A stretch of 64,000 nt of DNA from Stackebrandtia endophytica. Lineage in GTDB: Bacteria > Actinomycetota > Actinomycetes > Mycobacteriales > Micromonosporaceae. The notes under the pieces were generated by a model. It was not told where the DNA came from and did not search any database. It saw only the letters and a program-made list of their open reading frames with translations. This document shows positions 9,001-17,638 of the stretch, piece after piece. Position numbers and translations under genes: made by a program. Within the stretch, counting starts at the first letter, position 1, and each line of letters opens with the position of its first letter. The stretch lies in NCBI RefSeq assembly GCF_006716355.1, contig NZ_VFOW01000001.1:3286001-3350000 (forward strand). Reading direction: 5' to 3'.

Positions 9001-10620
9001 GTGACTAGTAATCGAACCCGGCCCGGGGCGTTGTCTCGGCGACGAACGTCCCTTCGCGTCGCGGTCATGGCGGCGGCCGCGACCGCGCTCGTCATGTCGC
9101 TGACCACCGCGACCTCGGCCGCCGAGACCCCCGTCGGCCAGTCCCGCCCGCAAGCCGCCGCCCTGCCCGAAAACCTGGAGGCGATTCGCGCCGCCGAGGC
9201 CGTCGAGCTGTACGGCAGCCCCGACATCTTGCCCGTGGAGGAGCGAGCGACTTCGCTGCTGACCATGGGAGACAGCCAGATTTCCGGCGAAGGCGTCGGA
9301 AACTACGACCCCAATACCCACCGCGACGGAAACTGGTGCGATCGCTCCTATGATCAAGCCGTATTCCGGACCGGCATCGACAGCGATGTGCAGTACAACA
9401 TCGCATGCTCGGGTGCGGCCAGCCCGCACCTGATCCAAGCCACCGGCCAGACGCAGTGGGATGAGCTCAATCAGGGCGACAACCTGGCGATCAAGGCCCG
9501 CAACACCAACATCAAGCTGATCTGGATCACCATCGGCGCCAACGATTCCGGTGGCATCGAGTTCGGCCCCGTCGCGACCCGGTGCGTGACCAAGCGAGCC
9601 CTCTTCCAGGGCCCGTGCTGGACGGAGTTCAGCGATGGCTGGTCGGCGCGTGTCGAGGTGACGCGCGACGGCGTGGAGAAGGCCATCGACGGCGTCCGAC
9701 TGACGATGACCGAAGCCGGTTATCTTCAGGAGGATTACGAACTCGTGATCATGTCCTACGGCAGCCCCGTCAGCCCCGACGTCCAAGACAACCCCGACTT
9801 CCCCGGTTGGTATGGCGGCGGGTGCCTGATGTACCTGGCAGATGCGGCATTCGCCCGGAACAAGGCGGTTCCGCTGTTCGAGTCGGGTGTCCGCGACGCC
9901 GCCCTGAACAAGGGGGCGCGGTACCTCAACGCGGGCCGCCTCATGGACGGCCACGGTGTCTGCGAGGACAACACCTGGGTTCGCGGGCTCTACATAGAAC
10001 TCGGTGAGTTGCCCAGTGAGCATGCGTTCCGACAGTCGTTCCACCCGAACTACCGGGGCCATGAGGCCTTCGCCGACTGCGTGACCCAGATGTACCAGAA
10101 CTCGCAGTGGCAGACCGCCACCTGTGTGGACCCGGCCAGCACCGGCAGCGCGGTGCTGTACGAGGGCCTGATGGAGTTCAAGGACATCAAGAACACCGAC
10201 AGTGGTCTATGCATCGACGCCGAGGGATACGACTCGCGAAACGGCACCGCTTTGATGAGTTACGACTGCCATGGTGGCCGTAACCAGGGGTTCTACTACG
10301 ACTCGGTCGAGCAGTCGATTCACGTCGAGTTGAACCACGACCGTTGTGTGGACGTCGCCGGTGAGGCTACGGTGGGCACCCCGGTGGTTCTGTGGGACTG
10401 CCACGGTGGAACCAACCAGGACTTCGTCCTCGATGCCGACGGCATCCACCCGGCCGACAACCCCGCACTGTGTCTGGGTTTCAACGGTCGGGAGAGTGAT
10501 TCACCGCTGGTGCTGACCGACTGTGGAACGACCGCGAGTGGGTTCGACTTCGCCACCCGCGGTTACGACAACCCCGTCGGATACAACTACGACGACTGGA
10601 TCGGTTCCTCGGTCTACTAA
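9001..10620 (+). CDS. secreted SGNH/GDSL-type hydrolase with ricin B-type lectin domain
   Basis: 539 residues from GTG 9001 (GGGAGA upstream). Signal peptide 1-40 (RR-rich n-region, cut near TSA-AE). Catalytic domain about 80-365: GDSQISGEG gives the block I nucleophile S92, IGANDSG is block III, and HPNYRGHEAFADC supplies the C-terminal His. Paired cysteines are typical of secreted actinomycete SGNH lipases. Residues about 390-525 form a beta-trefoil carbohydrate-binding module with repeated C-D-x-N-x-G...NQ-F units (CHGGRNQGFYY, CHGGTNQDFVL). Probably an extracellular esterase targeted to polysaccharide. The substrate is unknown. The gene is single, with a hairpin terminator. Confidence 0.85.
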   Translation: MTSNRTRPGALSRRRTSLRVAVMAAAATALVMSLTTATSAAETPVGQSRPQAAALPENLEAIRAAEAVELYGSPDILPVEERATSLLTMGDSQISGEGVGNYDPNTHRDGNWCDRSYDQAVFRTGIDSDVQYNIACSGAASPHLIQATGQTQWDELNQGDNLAIKARNTNIKLIWITIGANDSGGIEFGPVATRCVTKRALFQGPCWTEFSDGWSARVEVTRDGVEKAIDGVRLTMTEAGYLQEDYELVIMSYGSPVSPDVQDNPDFPGWYGGGCLMYLADAAFARNKAVPLFESGVRDAALNKGARYLNAGRLMDGHGVCEDNTWVRGLYIELGELPSEHAFRQSFHPNYRGHEAFADCVTQMYQNSQWQTATCVDPASTGSAVLYEGLMEFKDIKNTDSGLCIDAEGYDSRNGTALMSYDCHGGRNQGFYYDSVEQSIHVELNHDRCVDVAGEATVGTPVVLWDCHGGTNQDFVLDADGIHPADNPALCLGFNGRESDSPLVLTDCGTTASGFDFATRGYDNPVGYNYDDWIGSSVY

Positions 10621-10638
10621 CCGAAGAAGGCGTTCAGG

Positions 10639-10669
10639 GAAAGAGTCCAGCATTGTGCTGGACTCTTTC
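10639..10669 (+). terminator. terminator of the SGNH hydrolase gene
   Basis: 14-base perfect stem GAAAGAGTCCAGCA with a 3-base loop, 18 bases after the stop. The 3' arm ends in CTTTC. Confidence 0.75.
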
Positions 10670-10978
10670 GCACACCTCCAACTCCGGGCTACCAGGCGTG
10701 CTGTTCACATCGTCGGGTCGGCGTCGTGACTGACCCGGCCCGACGGGCCGTCCCGCGGCTGATCGCACGTGGGTACCCAGCGGCTGTGTCGCAGAAGTCC
10801 GCTCGATCGCTGCCAGATCGTGTCGGTGAAACGTCGGCGAAGTTCTGTACTTCCTTTGTACGCCGCTACCAGGTAGTAGACAAGGTCGCATCACGAATTG
10901 GCGCGAATCGCCGTTCATGATCACCATCTCGCCTCAGCAGCACCTAGGCTGAAGTTACCAACGAGTAAGGAGATCGGC
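10670..10978. other. intergenic region, no gene seen
   Basis: About 310 bases between the SGNH hydrolase terminator and the acyl-CoA dehydrogenase start. No start-signalled frame. It presumably contains the promoter of the latter. Confidence 0.45.
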
Positions 10979-12589
10979 GTGAGTCACACCCACGAAGTCG
11001 TTAACCAATCTCCGCCGATGGTTGACCGCAACCTGTTCACCGACAACGTTCCGCTGGTGGAGGCGTCGACATGGGCGCAGGCCGGATTCGTCGGTCAGAC
11101 GGCAACCGAACTGGGCGGCTTGCTGGGGCAGGCGACATGGGCGGATCTGGCCGACCGGGCGCACCGCTATCCACCGGTGCTTCGAACCCATGACCGCTCC
11201 GGCAACCGTGTGGACGAGGTGGACTTCCATCCGGCGTGGCACGAGTTCATGTCGTTGGCGGTGTCGCACGGGGTCCACAGCTCCCCGTGGCGCGATCCCC
11301 AGCCGGGCGCACACGCGGCGCGAGCGGTGTTGTTCTCACTGTTGGCACAGATCGAACCCGGACACGGCTGTCCCATGTCGATGACCTACGCCTCGGTGCC
11401 GGCGTTGACGGCGAACCCCGAGCTGTCGGCGCAGTGGACTCCGAAGATCACCGCACCCGTGTACGACCCCGGTTTGAGGCCGATGGCCGACAAAGCCGGT
11501 GTCCTCATCGGTATGGCCATGACCGAGAAACAGGGCGGCTCGGATGTCCGCGCCGGAACCACCACCGCGACGGCCGTCGGCGATGGATATCTGTTGCGTG
11601 GTCACAAGTGGTTCTGTTCGGCGCCGATGAGCGACGCCTTCCTGGTTCTGGCGCAGGCTCCCGGTGGCCTGTCCTGCTTCCTGCTGCCCCGGGTGCTGCC
11701 CGACGGCACTCGTAATGCGATCAGGTTTCAGCGGCTGAAGGACAAGCTGGGCAACCGATCCAACGCTTCGGCCGAACCGGAGTTCGAGGATGCGTTGGCG
11801 TTTCGGGTCGGCGACGAGGGGCGAGGCGTCGCCACCATCATCGAGATGGTCAACCACACGCGCCTGGACTGTGTCATCGGGTCGGCGGCGGGAATGAGGC
11901 AGGCGACAGTCGAAGCGCTGTGGCACGCGCGGCATCGCAGCGCGTTCGGACAGCGGTTGTGGGATCAGCCCCTCATGCGGCAGGTCTTGGCCGATCTGTG
12001 TCTGGAGGTCGAGGCCGCCACGGTCACGATGATGAGGCTGGCCGCCGCCTATGACGACCCGCAGCAGGCGGGATTTCGGCGGCTGGCGACCGCGGTGGCG
12101 AAATACTGGGTCTGTAAAAGGGGCGCGGGCCATGCTGCGGAGGCTCTGGAGGCGCTGGGCGGCAACGGTTACATCGAGGAGTTCCCGCTGGCTCGTCGCT
12201 ACCGTGAACAGCCACTCATGTCCATCTGGGAGGGTTCGGGCAACGTCGTTTGCCTCGATGTGTTGCGGGCCATCGCGACAAACCCGGCCACGATAGAGGC
12301 GTTCATGGCCGAGGTCGAGCTCGCCTCCGGCGTCGACGCCCGCCTGGATCGCTTGTCGGCATCGTTGCGTCGCCGACTGGGCGGTCCGATCGATCAGTCG
12401 GCGGCCCGCCGCCTCACCGAGGACCTCGCGCTGGCGTTGCAGGCGTCTCTGCTGTGGCGGTACAGCCCGGAATCCGTCGCGGCGGCGTTCAGCGCGGCTC
12501 GTCTCGGTGGTGACCGGGGATTGACGTACGGGGACCTGCCCGACGGTGTCGACGTCGTCGGAATCATGTCGCGTCACCTACCCGAGTAG
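10979..12589 (+). CDS. AidB-like acyl-CoA dehydrogenase family flavoprotein
   Basis: 536 residues from GTG 10979, preceded by AAGGAGA at good spacing. An ATG 27 codons earlier has no such site. The family layout is N-terminal helices, the flavin-binding middle with MTEKQGGSDVRAGTT (about 180-195), and a C-terminal four-helix domain containing RSAFGQ and ALGGNGYIEE. The segment REQPLMSIWEGSGNV is highly characteristic of the AidB / isovaleryl-CoA dehydrogenase-like group, as is the extended C-terminus. E. coli AidB binds DNA and is induced by alkylation. Whether this one acts on acyl-CoA or protects DNA cannot be told from sequence. Single gene. Confidence 0.85.
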   Translation: MSHTHEVVNQSPPMVDRNLFTDNVPLVEASTWAQAGFVGQTATELGGLLGQATWADLADRAHRYPPVLRTHDRSGNRVDEVDFHPAWHEFMSLAVSHGVHSSPWRDPQPGAHAARAVLFSLLAQIEPGHGCPMSMTYASVPALTANPELSAQWTPKITAPVYDPGLRPMADKAGVLIGMAMTEKQGGSDVRAGTTTATAVGDGYLLRGHKWFCSAPMSDAFLVLAQAPGGLSCFLLPRVLPDGTRNAIRFQRLKDKLGNRSNASAEPEFEDALAFRVGDEGRGVATIIEMVNHTRLDCVIGSAAGMRQATVEALWHARHRSAFGQRLWDQPLMRQVLADLCLEVEAATVTMMRLAAAYDDPQQAGFRRLATAVAKYWVCKRGAGHAAEALEALGGNGYIEEFPLARRYREQPLMSIWEGSGNVVCLDVLRAIATNPATIEAFMAEVELASGVDARLDRLSASLRRRLGGPIDQSAARRLTEDLALALQASLLWRYSPESVAAAFSAARLGGDRGLTYGDLPDGVDVVGIMSRHLPE

Positions 12590-12780
12590 GGGCGTGGAGG
12601 GCACGTCTCAGGGTTGACTCGGGTGAACTTAGGTGTCTTCCCCGAGGCGATGGACACGGTCTCGGACATACCGTGAATCGACAGCCGTGACGTGGTCGTG
12701 TTCGGTCGAACCGGGCAGGTGCCGACGTTCGGGTGTGTCCGGTACTCCATTCATGCTCGACCTAGCCCGAGGAAACAGCC

Positions 12781-13680
12781 ATGTCCGAGACCATCGAATC
12801 AGGTGCCCGAGGGCGCAAGATCCTGCTCCTGGTGATCGGGGGGATTCTGGTCGTCGGTTTGGTCGCGGCCGGACTGATGCTCACCCGATCCCTCAATCCC
12901 GAAGTCGAGGAACAGAGCGCCACATACGACGAACCGATCACCCGGCTGTCCATGGAGAGCCTCTCGGGGGACGTCACCGTGGTGGCCGCCGAAGGCGACA
13001 CGATCAAGGTCGAGCGGACCGTCAAATGGTCGGGGGACAAACCGCACTCGAAGGAGGTCGTGAGCGGAGGCGACCTGACGATCACCACCGAGGGCTGCGA
13101 GGACCGGCTGTGGATTTCGCGCTGCGAGATCGATTACCGCATCGAGGTCCCGCCGACGGTGGAGCTGGACCTGCGCACTCACTCCGGCGACCTCGCCATC
13201 ACCGGCACCACCGCCGCGATCGACGCCACCGCCTCCTCCGGTGACCTCACCATCGTCGACGCGACCGGCAGCCTCGACCTCACCACGTACTCCGGTGACG
13301 TGACCGCCTCCGGCATCGATTCACCCGAGGTGACCGTCGACGTGGCATCGGGCGACCTGGAGTTGTCGGGCGTCACCGAGGCACTCACCGTGTTGGCTCA
13401 TTCCGGAGAGGTCACGGCGACCGATCTGGTGGCCCCCGTCGTATCGCTGGAGGTCTCCTCCGGCAGCGTCGAACTCGGGTTCGTCGAGGCGCCCGTGGAC
13501 GTCCAGGTCAACACCGGTTCGGGTTCCGTCGACATCGCCGTACCGGATGACCAGACGGCCTACCTGGTGGATGCCGTCGTCCACTCCGGGAAGCAGAGGG
13601 TGTCGGTCGACATCGGCGGCACCGATCACCACATCGGTGGTGAGGTTTCCAGTGGCGACTTCACGGTCCGGTACGCGTAA
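12781..13680 (+). CDS. membrane-anchored DUF4097 family protein (first copy)
   Basis: 299 residues. Cytoplasmic 1-11, transmembrane helix 12-34, then an extracytoplasmic beta-solenoid-like domain built from repeated strands with SGD/SGSV turns (THSGDLAI, ASSGDLTI, TYSGDVTA, VASGDLEL, HSGEVTA). This is the DUF4097 / LiaG-type adhesin-like repeat. It heads a four-gene run with a second DUF4097 gene, a histidine kinase and a response regulator. In Firmicutes, LiaG-like proteins sit in cell-envelope stress operons, so a role in sensing or responding to envelope damage is inferred. Confidence 0.8.
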   Translation: MSETIESGARGRKILLLVIGGILVVGLVAAGLMLTRSLNPEVEEQSATYDEPITRLSMESLSGDVTVVAAEGDTIKVERTVKWSGDKPHSKEVVSGGDLTITTEGCEDRLWISRCEIDYRIEVPPTVELDLRTHSGDLAITGTTAAIDATASSGDLTIVDATGSLDLTTYSGDVTASGIDSPEVTVDVASGDLELSGVTEALTVLAHSGEVTATDLVAPVVSLEVSSGSVELGFVEAPVDVQVNTGSGSVDIAVPDDQTAYLVDAVVHSGKQRVSVDIGGTDHHIGGEVSSGDFTVRYA

Positions 13681-13726
13681 CCTGTGCGCCAGCTCTTTAC
13701 TCGTCCCATTCGACACCGGAGCCGAC

Positions 13727-14662
13727 ATGTCCAGTTCTGACCCGATACCGCGCGGTACTCGACGAGTGCTGGTGGCGTTGTTGGTGATCGTGGTGACCTG
13801 CGGAGTCGTGTCGATCATCGTGAATCAGACCATCGGTGAACCGAGTGAGACGGTTCGGCGCACCAAGATCGTCGACGAACCGGTGGACGCGCTGACGATG
13901 GACATCGACCGGGGTGACATCACGGTTTCACCGGCGACGAACAATCGGGTGTCGCTGACCTACACCATCGACTACACCGGGGCGGAACCGCCGGTGCGTA
14001 GCAACGTCGCCGACGGCAGTCTGACGTTCTGGTCGGCGGGTTGTGAGGACTGTTATGTCAGCTTCGATGTCCGGGTTCCGGATCAGGTCGCACTCGACCT
14101 GCGGGTCAACGGCGGATCGGTCAACGTCGGCGGCGTCGACGGACCGTCCAAGGTCACGACCGGTTGGGGAGACATCGAGGTGTACGACACCACGGGGGCG
14201 GTGGAGGCGCAGACCGGGGGCGGTTCGATCACCGTTCACGACGTCACGGCCGAGGTGACCGCCACGGCGTCGCCCGGTGACGTGACGATCGAGGACGTGA
14301 CCGGAAACGTCGACGTGACCTCCTCCGAGGGTGATATCGACCTGTTCGGGGTCACCGGCGATCTGACGATCGAGTCGGGAGCCGGATCGGTCTTCGGTGA
14401 AAGACTGGACGGCAGACGAGTGGGGGTTACCTCGGACGACGACCAGGTGATTTTGAAGTTCGACTCCCCGCCGGATGACCTGACCGTTCAGGCCGAGGCC
14501 GGTGACGTCGAGTTGGTCGTTCCCGCGGTGGAATCGCCGTATCTGGTCAACGCGACGGCAGACGCGGAGGAGATCGATGTGCGGATAGCTTCGTCACCTT
14601 CCGGCCGCCATGTCATCACCGCGACGGTCGGTGACGGTACTCTCACCATTCGGTATGGGTGA
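13727..14662 (+). CDS. membrane-anchored DUF4097 family protein (second copy)
   Basis: 311 residues from ATG 13727 with GGAG upstream. Transmembrane helix about 13-33. The outside part repeats short beta units (VNGGSVNVGG, TGWGDIEVYD, ASPGDVTIED, SEGDIDLFG) as in the preceding protein. The two share the start of the exported domain (DEPxxxLxMxxxxGDxTV), a CED motif and the same layout, so they are probably an old tandem duplication that has diverged. It lies 46 bases after the first copy and 40 bases before the kinase gene. Confidence 0.8.
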   Translation: MSSSDPIPRGTRRVLVALLVIVVTCGVVSIIVNQTIGEPSETVRRTKIVDEPVDALTMDIDRGDITVSPATNNRVSLTYTIDYTGAEPPVRSNVADGSLTFWSAGCEDCYVSFDVRVPDQVALDLRVNGGSVNVGGVDGPSKVTTGWGDIEVYDTTGAVEAQTGGGSITVHDVTAEVTATASPGDVTIEDVTGNVDVTSSEGDIDLFGVTGDLTIESGAGSVFGERLDGRRVGVTSDDDQVILKFDSPPDDLTVQAEAGDVELVVPAVESPYLVNATADAEEIDVRIASSPSGRHVITATVGDGTLTIRYG

Positions 14663-14702
14663 TGGTGGTCCTCTGAACACCGTCACAGTGAAGCAGGAGA
14701 GC

Positions 14703-16145
14703 ATGGCCAACGGTTCCGACGTTCATCCGAACGCCTCAGATCGAGGGGTTGACCCCACTGGCGGGCGCGACGATGACGGTCAGAATGGGATCATGCCCCA
14801 CTCCACCCTCTACTCGCCGTCCTTCAAAGGGCAGCTGGCTCGCCGGTTCGCGCATTTGGGCGTCGCGTTCGGGCTGTTGGCGTTGGCCGTGGTCGGGTTC
14901 GCGTTCCTGGTTCTCACTCTGGTGTCGGTGCCGTTGGTGCTGGTCTCGGTCGGGATTCCGTTGACGATCGTCGTGGTGTGGCTCAGCCGCGGTATCACCC
15001 GGGCGCAGCGGGCGGTGTTCCGTCGCCTGTTCGGCAAACGCATCGACAACCCGTATCGGCCGTGGCCTCGCGGGCACATCGGGTTGAAACTGCTCGCGCT
15101 CACCAAGGACGTGACGGTATGGCGCGACATCGCCTGGCACGCCATCAACTCCACCCTGGGTTTCCTGGTCTATCTCACCGCGATCGTCCTGTTCGCCGCT
15201 TCGCTGTTCTACCTGGTGTATCCGATCCTCTGGTTGGCCTGGCCGTCGGTGTTCAACACCTACTTCGGCCTGCACATCGACAACTTCGCCACCGCGATGT
15301 GGGGGCTGCCCATCGCCGCGATCGCCTTCTCGCTGTGGTGGTGGTTGGGCGACATGATGCTCGACTCCTATGCGAGTCTGGCGACGTTGCTGTTGCGGCC
15401 GACACGATCGGTGATGTTGAAGCAGCGGGTGGAGCAACTGACGGAGTCGCGGGCCGAGTCGGTCGACTCCTCCGCGGCGGAGCTGCGCCGCATCGAACGT
15501 GACCTTCACGATGGGGCGCAAGCGCGGCTGGTCGCGTTGGGTATGAGCCTGGGAATGGCCGAAGGGCTGTTGGAGAGTGACCCGGTGGCGGCCGGGCGAC
15601 TGTTGGCGGAGGCCCGCGAGAACTCCGGTACCGCGTTGGTCGAGTTGCGTAACCTGGTGCGGGGCATCCACCCGCCGGTACTGTCGGACCGGGGGTTGAC
15701 CGGCGCCGTCGAAGCGCTCGCCCTCGACCATCCGCTTCCGGTCACCGTGCTGGCCGACCTGCCCGGGCGGCCTCCCGCGCCGGTGGAGTCGGCCGCCTAC
15801 TTCGCCATCGCCGAGGTGCTGACGAATACCGCCAAGTACGCCAAGGCGAGTCAGGTCCGGGTCATGATCGGCTACTTCGGTTATCCCCCGAGGGAACCGG
15901 CTGTCGATGATGACGAGTCGCAGTTGGGCCCGAGGTTGGGAATCGTGATCCGTGACGACGGTGTCGGCGGGGCCAGCGCTACCGAGGGCGGTGGCCTGGC
16001 GGGGGTGGTCCGTCGGCTGTCGGCGTTCGACGGGGTCGTCGCGATCGATTCGCCGGTCGGCGGTCCGACCGTCATCACCCTGGAGATCCCGTGTCTGTTG
16101 TCACCGGATCCGTCCGGTCGACCTGCGGCCTCCGGCACTGTCTAA
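14703..16145 (+). CDS. two-component sensor histidine kinase (NarL/LiaS type)
   Basis: 480 residues from ATG 14703 (AGGAG upstream). The N-terminal region (about 45-225) has four to five membrane helices of the actinomycete putative-sensor type with almost no external loop, suggesting intramembrane sensing. HisKA_3 dimerisation helix with phospho-acceptor H269 in RRIERDLHDGAQARL. ATPase domain with N-box EVLTNTAKYAKAS and G1 box IRDDGVGGAS. It is followed 36 bases later by its cognate response regulator. With the two DUF4097 genes upstream it forms an operon comparable in logic to LiaFSR. Confidence 0.92.
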   Translation: MANGSDVHPNASDRGVDPTGGRDDDGQNGIMPHSTLYSPSFKGQLARRFAHLGVAFGLLALAVVGFAFLVLTLVSVPLVLVSVGIPLTIVVVWLSRGITRAQRAVFRRLFGKRIDNPYRPWPRGHIGLKLLALTKDVTVWRDIAWHAINSTLGFLVYLTAIVLFAASLFYLVYPILWLAWPSVFNTYFGLHIDNFATAMWGLPIAAIAFSLWWWLGDMMLDSYASLATLLLRPTRSVMLKQRVEQLTESRAESVDSSAAELRRIERDLHDGAQARLVALGMSLGMAEGLLESDPVAAGRLLAEARENSGTALVELRNLVRGIHPPVLSDRGLTGAVEALALDHPLPVTVLADLPGRPPAPVESAAYFAIAEVLTNTAKYAKASQVRVMIGYFGYPPREPAVDDDESQLGPRLGIVIRDDGVGGASATEGGGLAGVVRRLSAFDGVVAIDSPVGGPTVITLEIPCLLSPDPSGRPAASGTV

Positions 16146-16181
16146 CCTGATGTGAATGATCCTCACCAAGCGGAGTCAATG

Positions 16182-16826
16182 ATGCGGGTTGTCGTCGCCG
16201 AAGACCATGCGCTGTTGGCCGACGGGCTGAAACGGCTGCTGGTCGCACACGGTTTCGAAGTGGTGGAGATGGTCGACAACGGGCCCCGCTTGGCGCCGGC
16301 TCTTCTGGAGCACCGGCCCGACGTCGCCGTGATCGACGTCCGGTTGCCACCGACGTTCACCGACGAAGGGCTGCGCGCCGCGATCGAAGCCCGCAGCCAG
16401 GTTCCGGGGCTGCCGGTCCTCGTGTTGTCTCAGTACGTGGAGCAGTTGTATGCGCGGGAACTGATGCGCGACCGGGCCGGCGGAGTCGGATATCTGCTGA
16501 AGGACCGGGTGTCGAACATTCCGGCGTTCGTGGACGCCCTGCGGCGAGTCGCCGGCGGGGGTACCGCGATGGACCCGGAGGTCGTGACCCAGTTGATGGG
16601 CAGCCAACGATCCCGCATCGACGAATTGACGCCTCGCGAACAGGAAGTCTTGAACCTGATGGCCGAGGGCCGGTCGAACTCCGCGATCGCGAAGGAACTG
16701 TTCGTCACGGACAAGGCGGTCGACAAGCACACCAACAACGTGTTCCGCAAGCTGGGGCTGACACAGTCAAGCGACGACAACCGTCGAGTGTTGGCAGTTC
16801 TGACCTATTTGGAGGAACAGCCGTAG
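16182..16826 (+). CDS. response regulator, NarL/FixJ family
   Basis: 214 residues from ATG 16182, picked because CGGAG lies 6 bases before it and the receiver starts directly as MRVVVAEDHALL. GTG 16152 or ATG 16179 are alternatives. Receiver domain with D52 as phosphorylation site (VAVIDVRLP) and conserved LLKD lysine. C-terminal LuxR-type HTH: LTPREQEVLNLMAEG, NSAIAKELFVTDKAVDKHTNNVFRKL written in two blocks. The usual SxKTV helix is replaced by TDKAVDKH, common in actinomycete homologues. It probably controls its own operon. Confidence 0.92.
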   Translation: MRVVVAEDHALLADGLKRLLVAHGFEVVEMVDNGPRLAPALLEHRPDVAVIDVRLPPTFTDEGLRAAIEARSQVPGLPVLVLSQYVEQLYARELMRDRAGGVGYLLKDRVSNIPAFVDALRRVAGGGTAMDPEVVTQLMGSQRSRIDELTPREQEVLNLMAEGRSNSAIAKELFVTDKAVDKHTNNVFRKLGLTQSSDDNRRVLAVLTYLEEQP

Positions 16827-17638
16827 GGTGCGTGTCGGGTGTGGAGTGATTGGCCGACCCGGGTGTCGCGTCCAGCGGCCGCATCCGAATGCGGAATGAC
16901 TGCGGCGGCGATGGGCCGCCGACAACCAGAACACCGCCGACCGGCGGTGTTCTGAGCGCACGGCGACGCCGTGGTTCGTCCCGACGGTTGCACCGCGCTC
17001 GTGCTTCGACCTTATGGCGTCGTCGGTTTCAAGTCGGTCGAGACGACGCCCGATGCCGTTTCGGCGACGGGATCTCGTGTTGCACATGTTGGTTACCGTT
17101 GTCGAGACACATAGGGGCTCAATAGAAACCACCCGGAACACGACACTGTGTCCGGGGGAGGATGGTTGCATTGGGCCGTTCCATCAGAGTCCGATTCGGA
17201 CATGACGAGGTCACCGCCTCGTCGGATACGTGTATTCGGGTGTGGCCGGTCGACCGGCTCGGTGAGGTGTCGAGCCGTCTCTCCGGTGATCACCGGCATG
17301 GTCACGGTGACCGGGGGTTGAAGTCTTCGGGGAAGCCGACTGTCGGTGGCCGGTCGTGGTGTCACCATTCGATCGGCGATGAATGCCGGGATGGGGCCGG
17401 GTCTTTCCGAGGCGTCCCCATCCCGGCGGCGAGAGTTCGCATCGCGACGCCAGAACCTCGATCCGATCAAGACGGTCGACATCGTCGACATCCCCGTCGG
17501 GAATCCCACACTCATCAACCCGCCTTCGGCTGAGTCCGTAGCACCTGTGCGGATGGTCTGGTCTCGCAGCGCCGCGAACATCACTGTCCGTACATAAATC
17601 ATGACCAGCCTGATGGATTCGGGTATTCCCATCCGCTC
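16827..17638. other. long intergenic region, no gene seen
   Basis: About 810 bases. Apart from the 16927-16954 hairpin I find no supported gene. Frames on both strands are open for 100-150 codons, as expected at this GC content, but lack start signals, domains and actinomycete codon bias. The 3' part (17580-17680) is AT-richer and likely carries the promoter of the following gene. Confidence 0.45.
16927..16954 (+). terminator. hairpin terminator candidate after the response regulator
   Basis: 12-base perfect stem CAGAACACCGCC with a GACC loop, 100 bases past the stop. No T-run. Confidence 0.5.
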
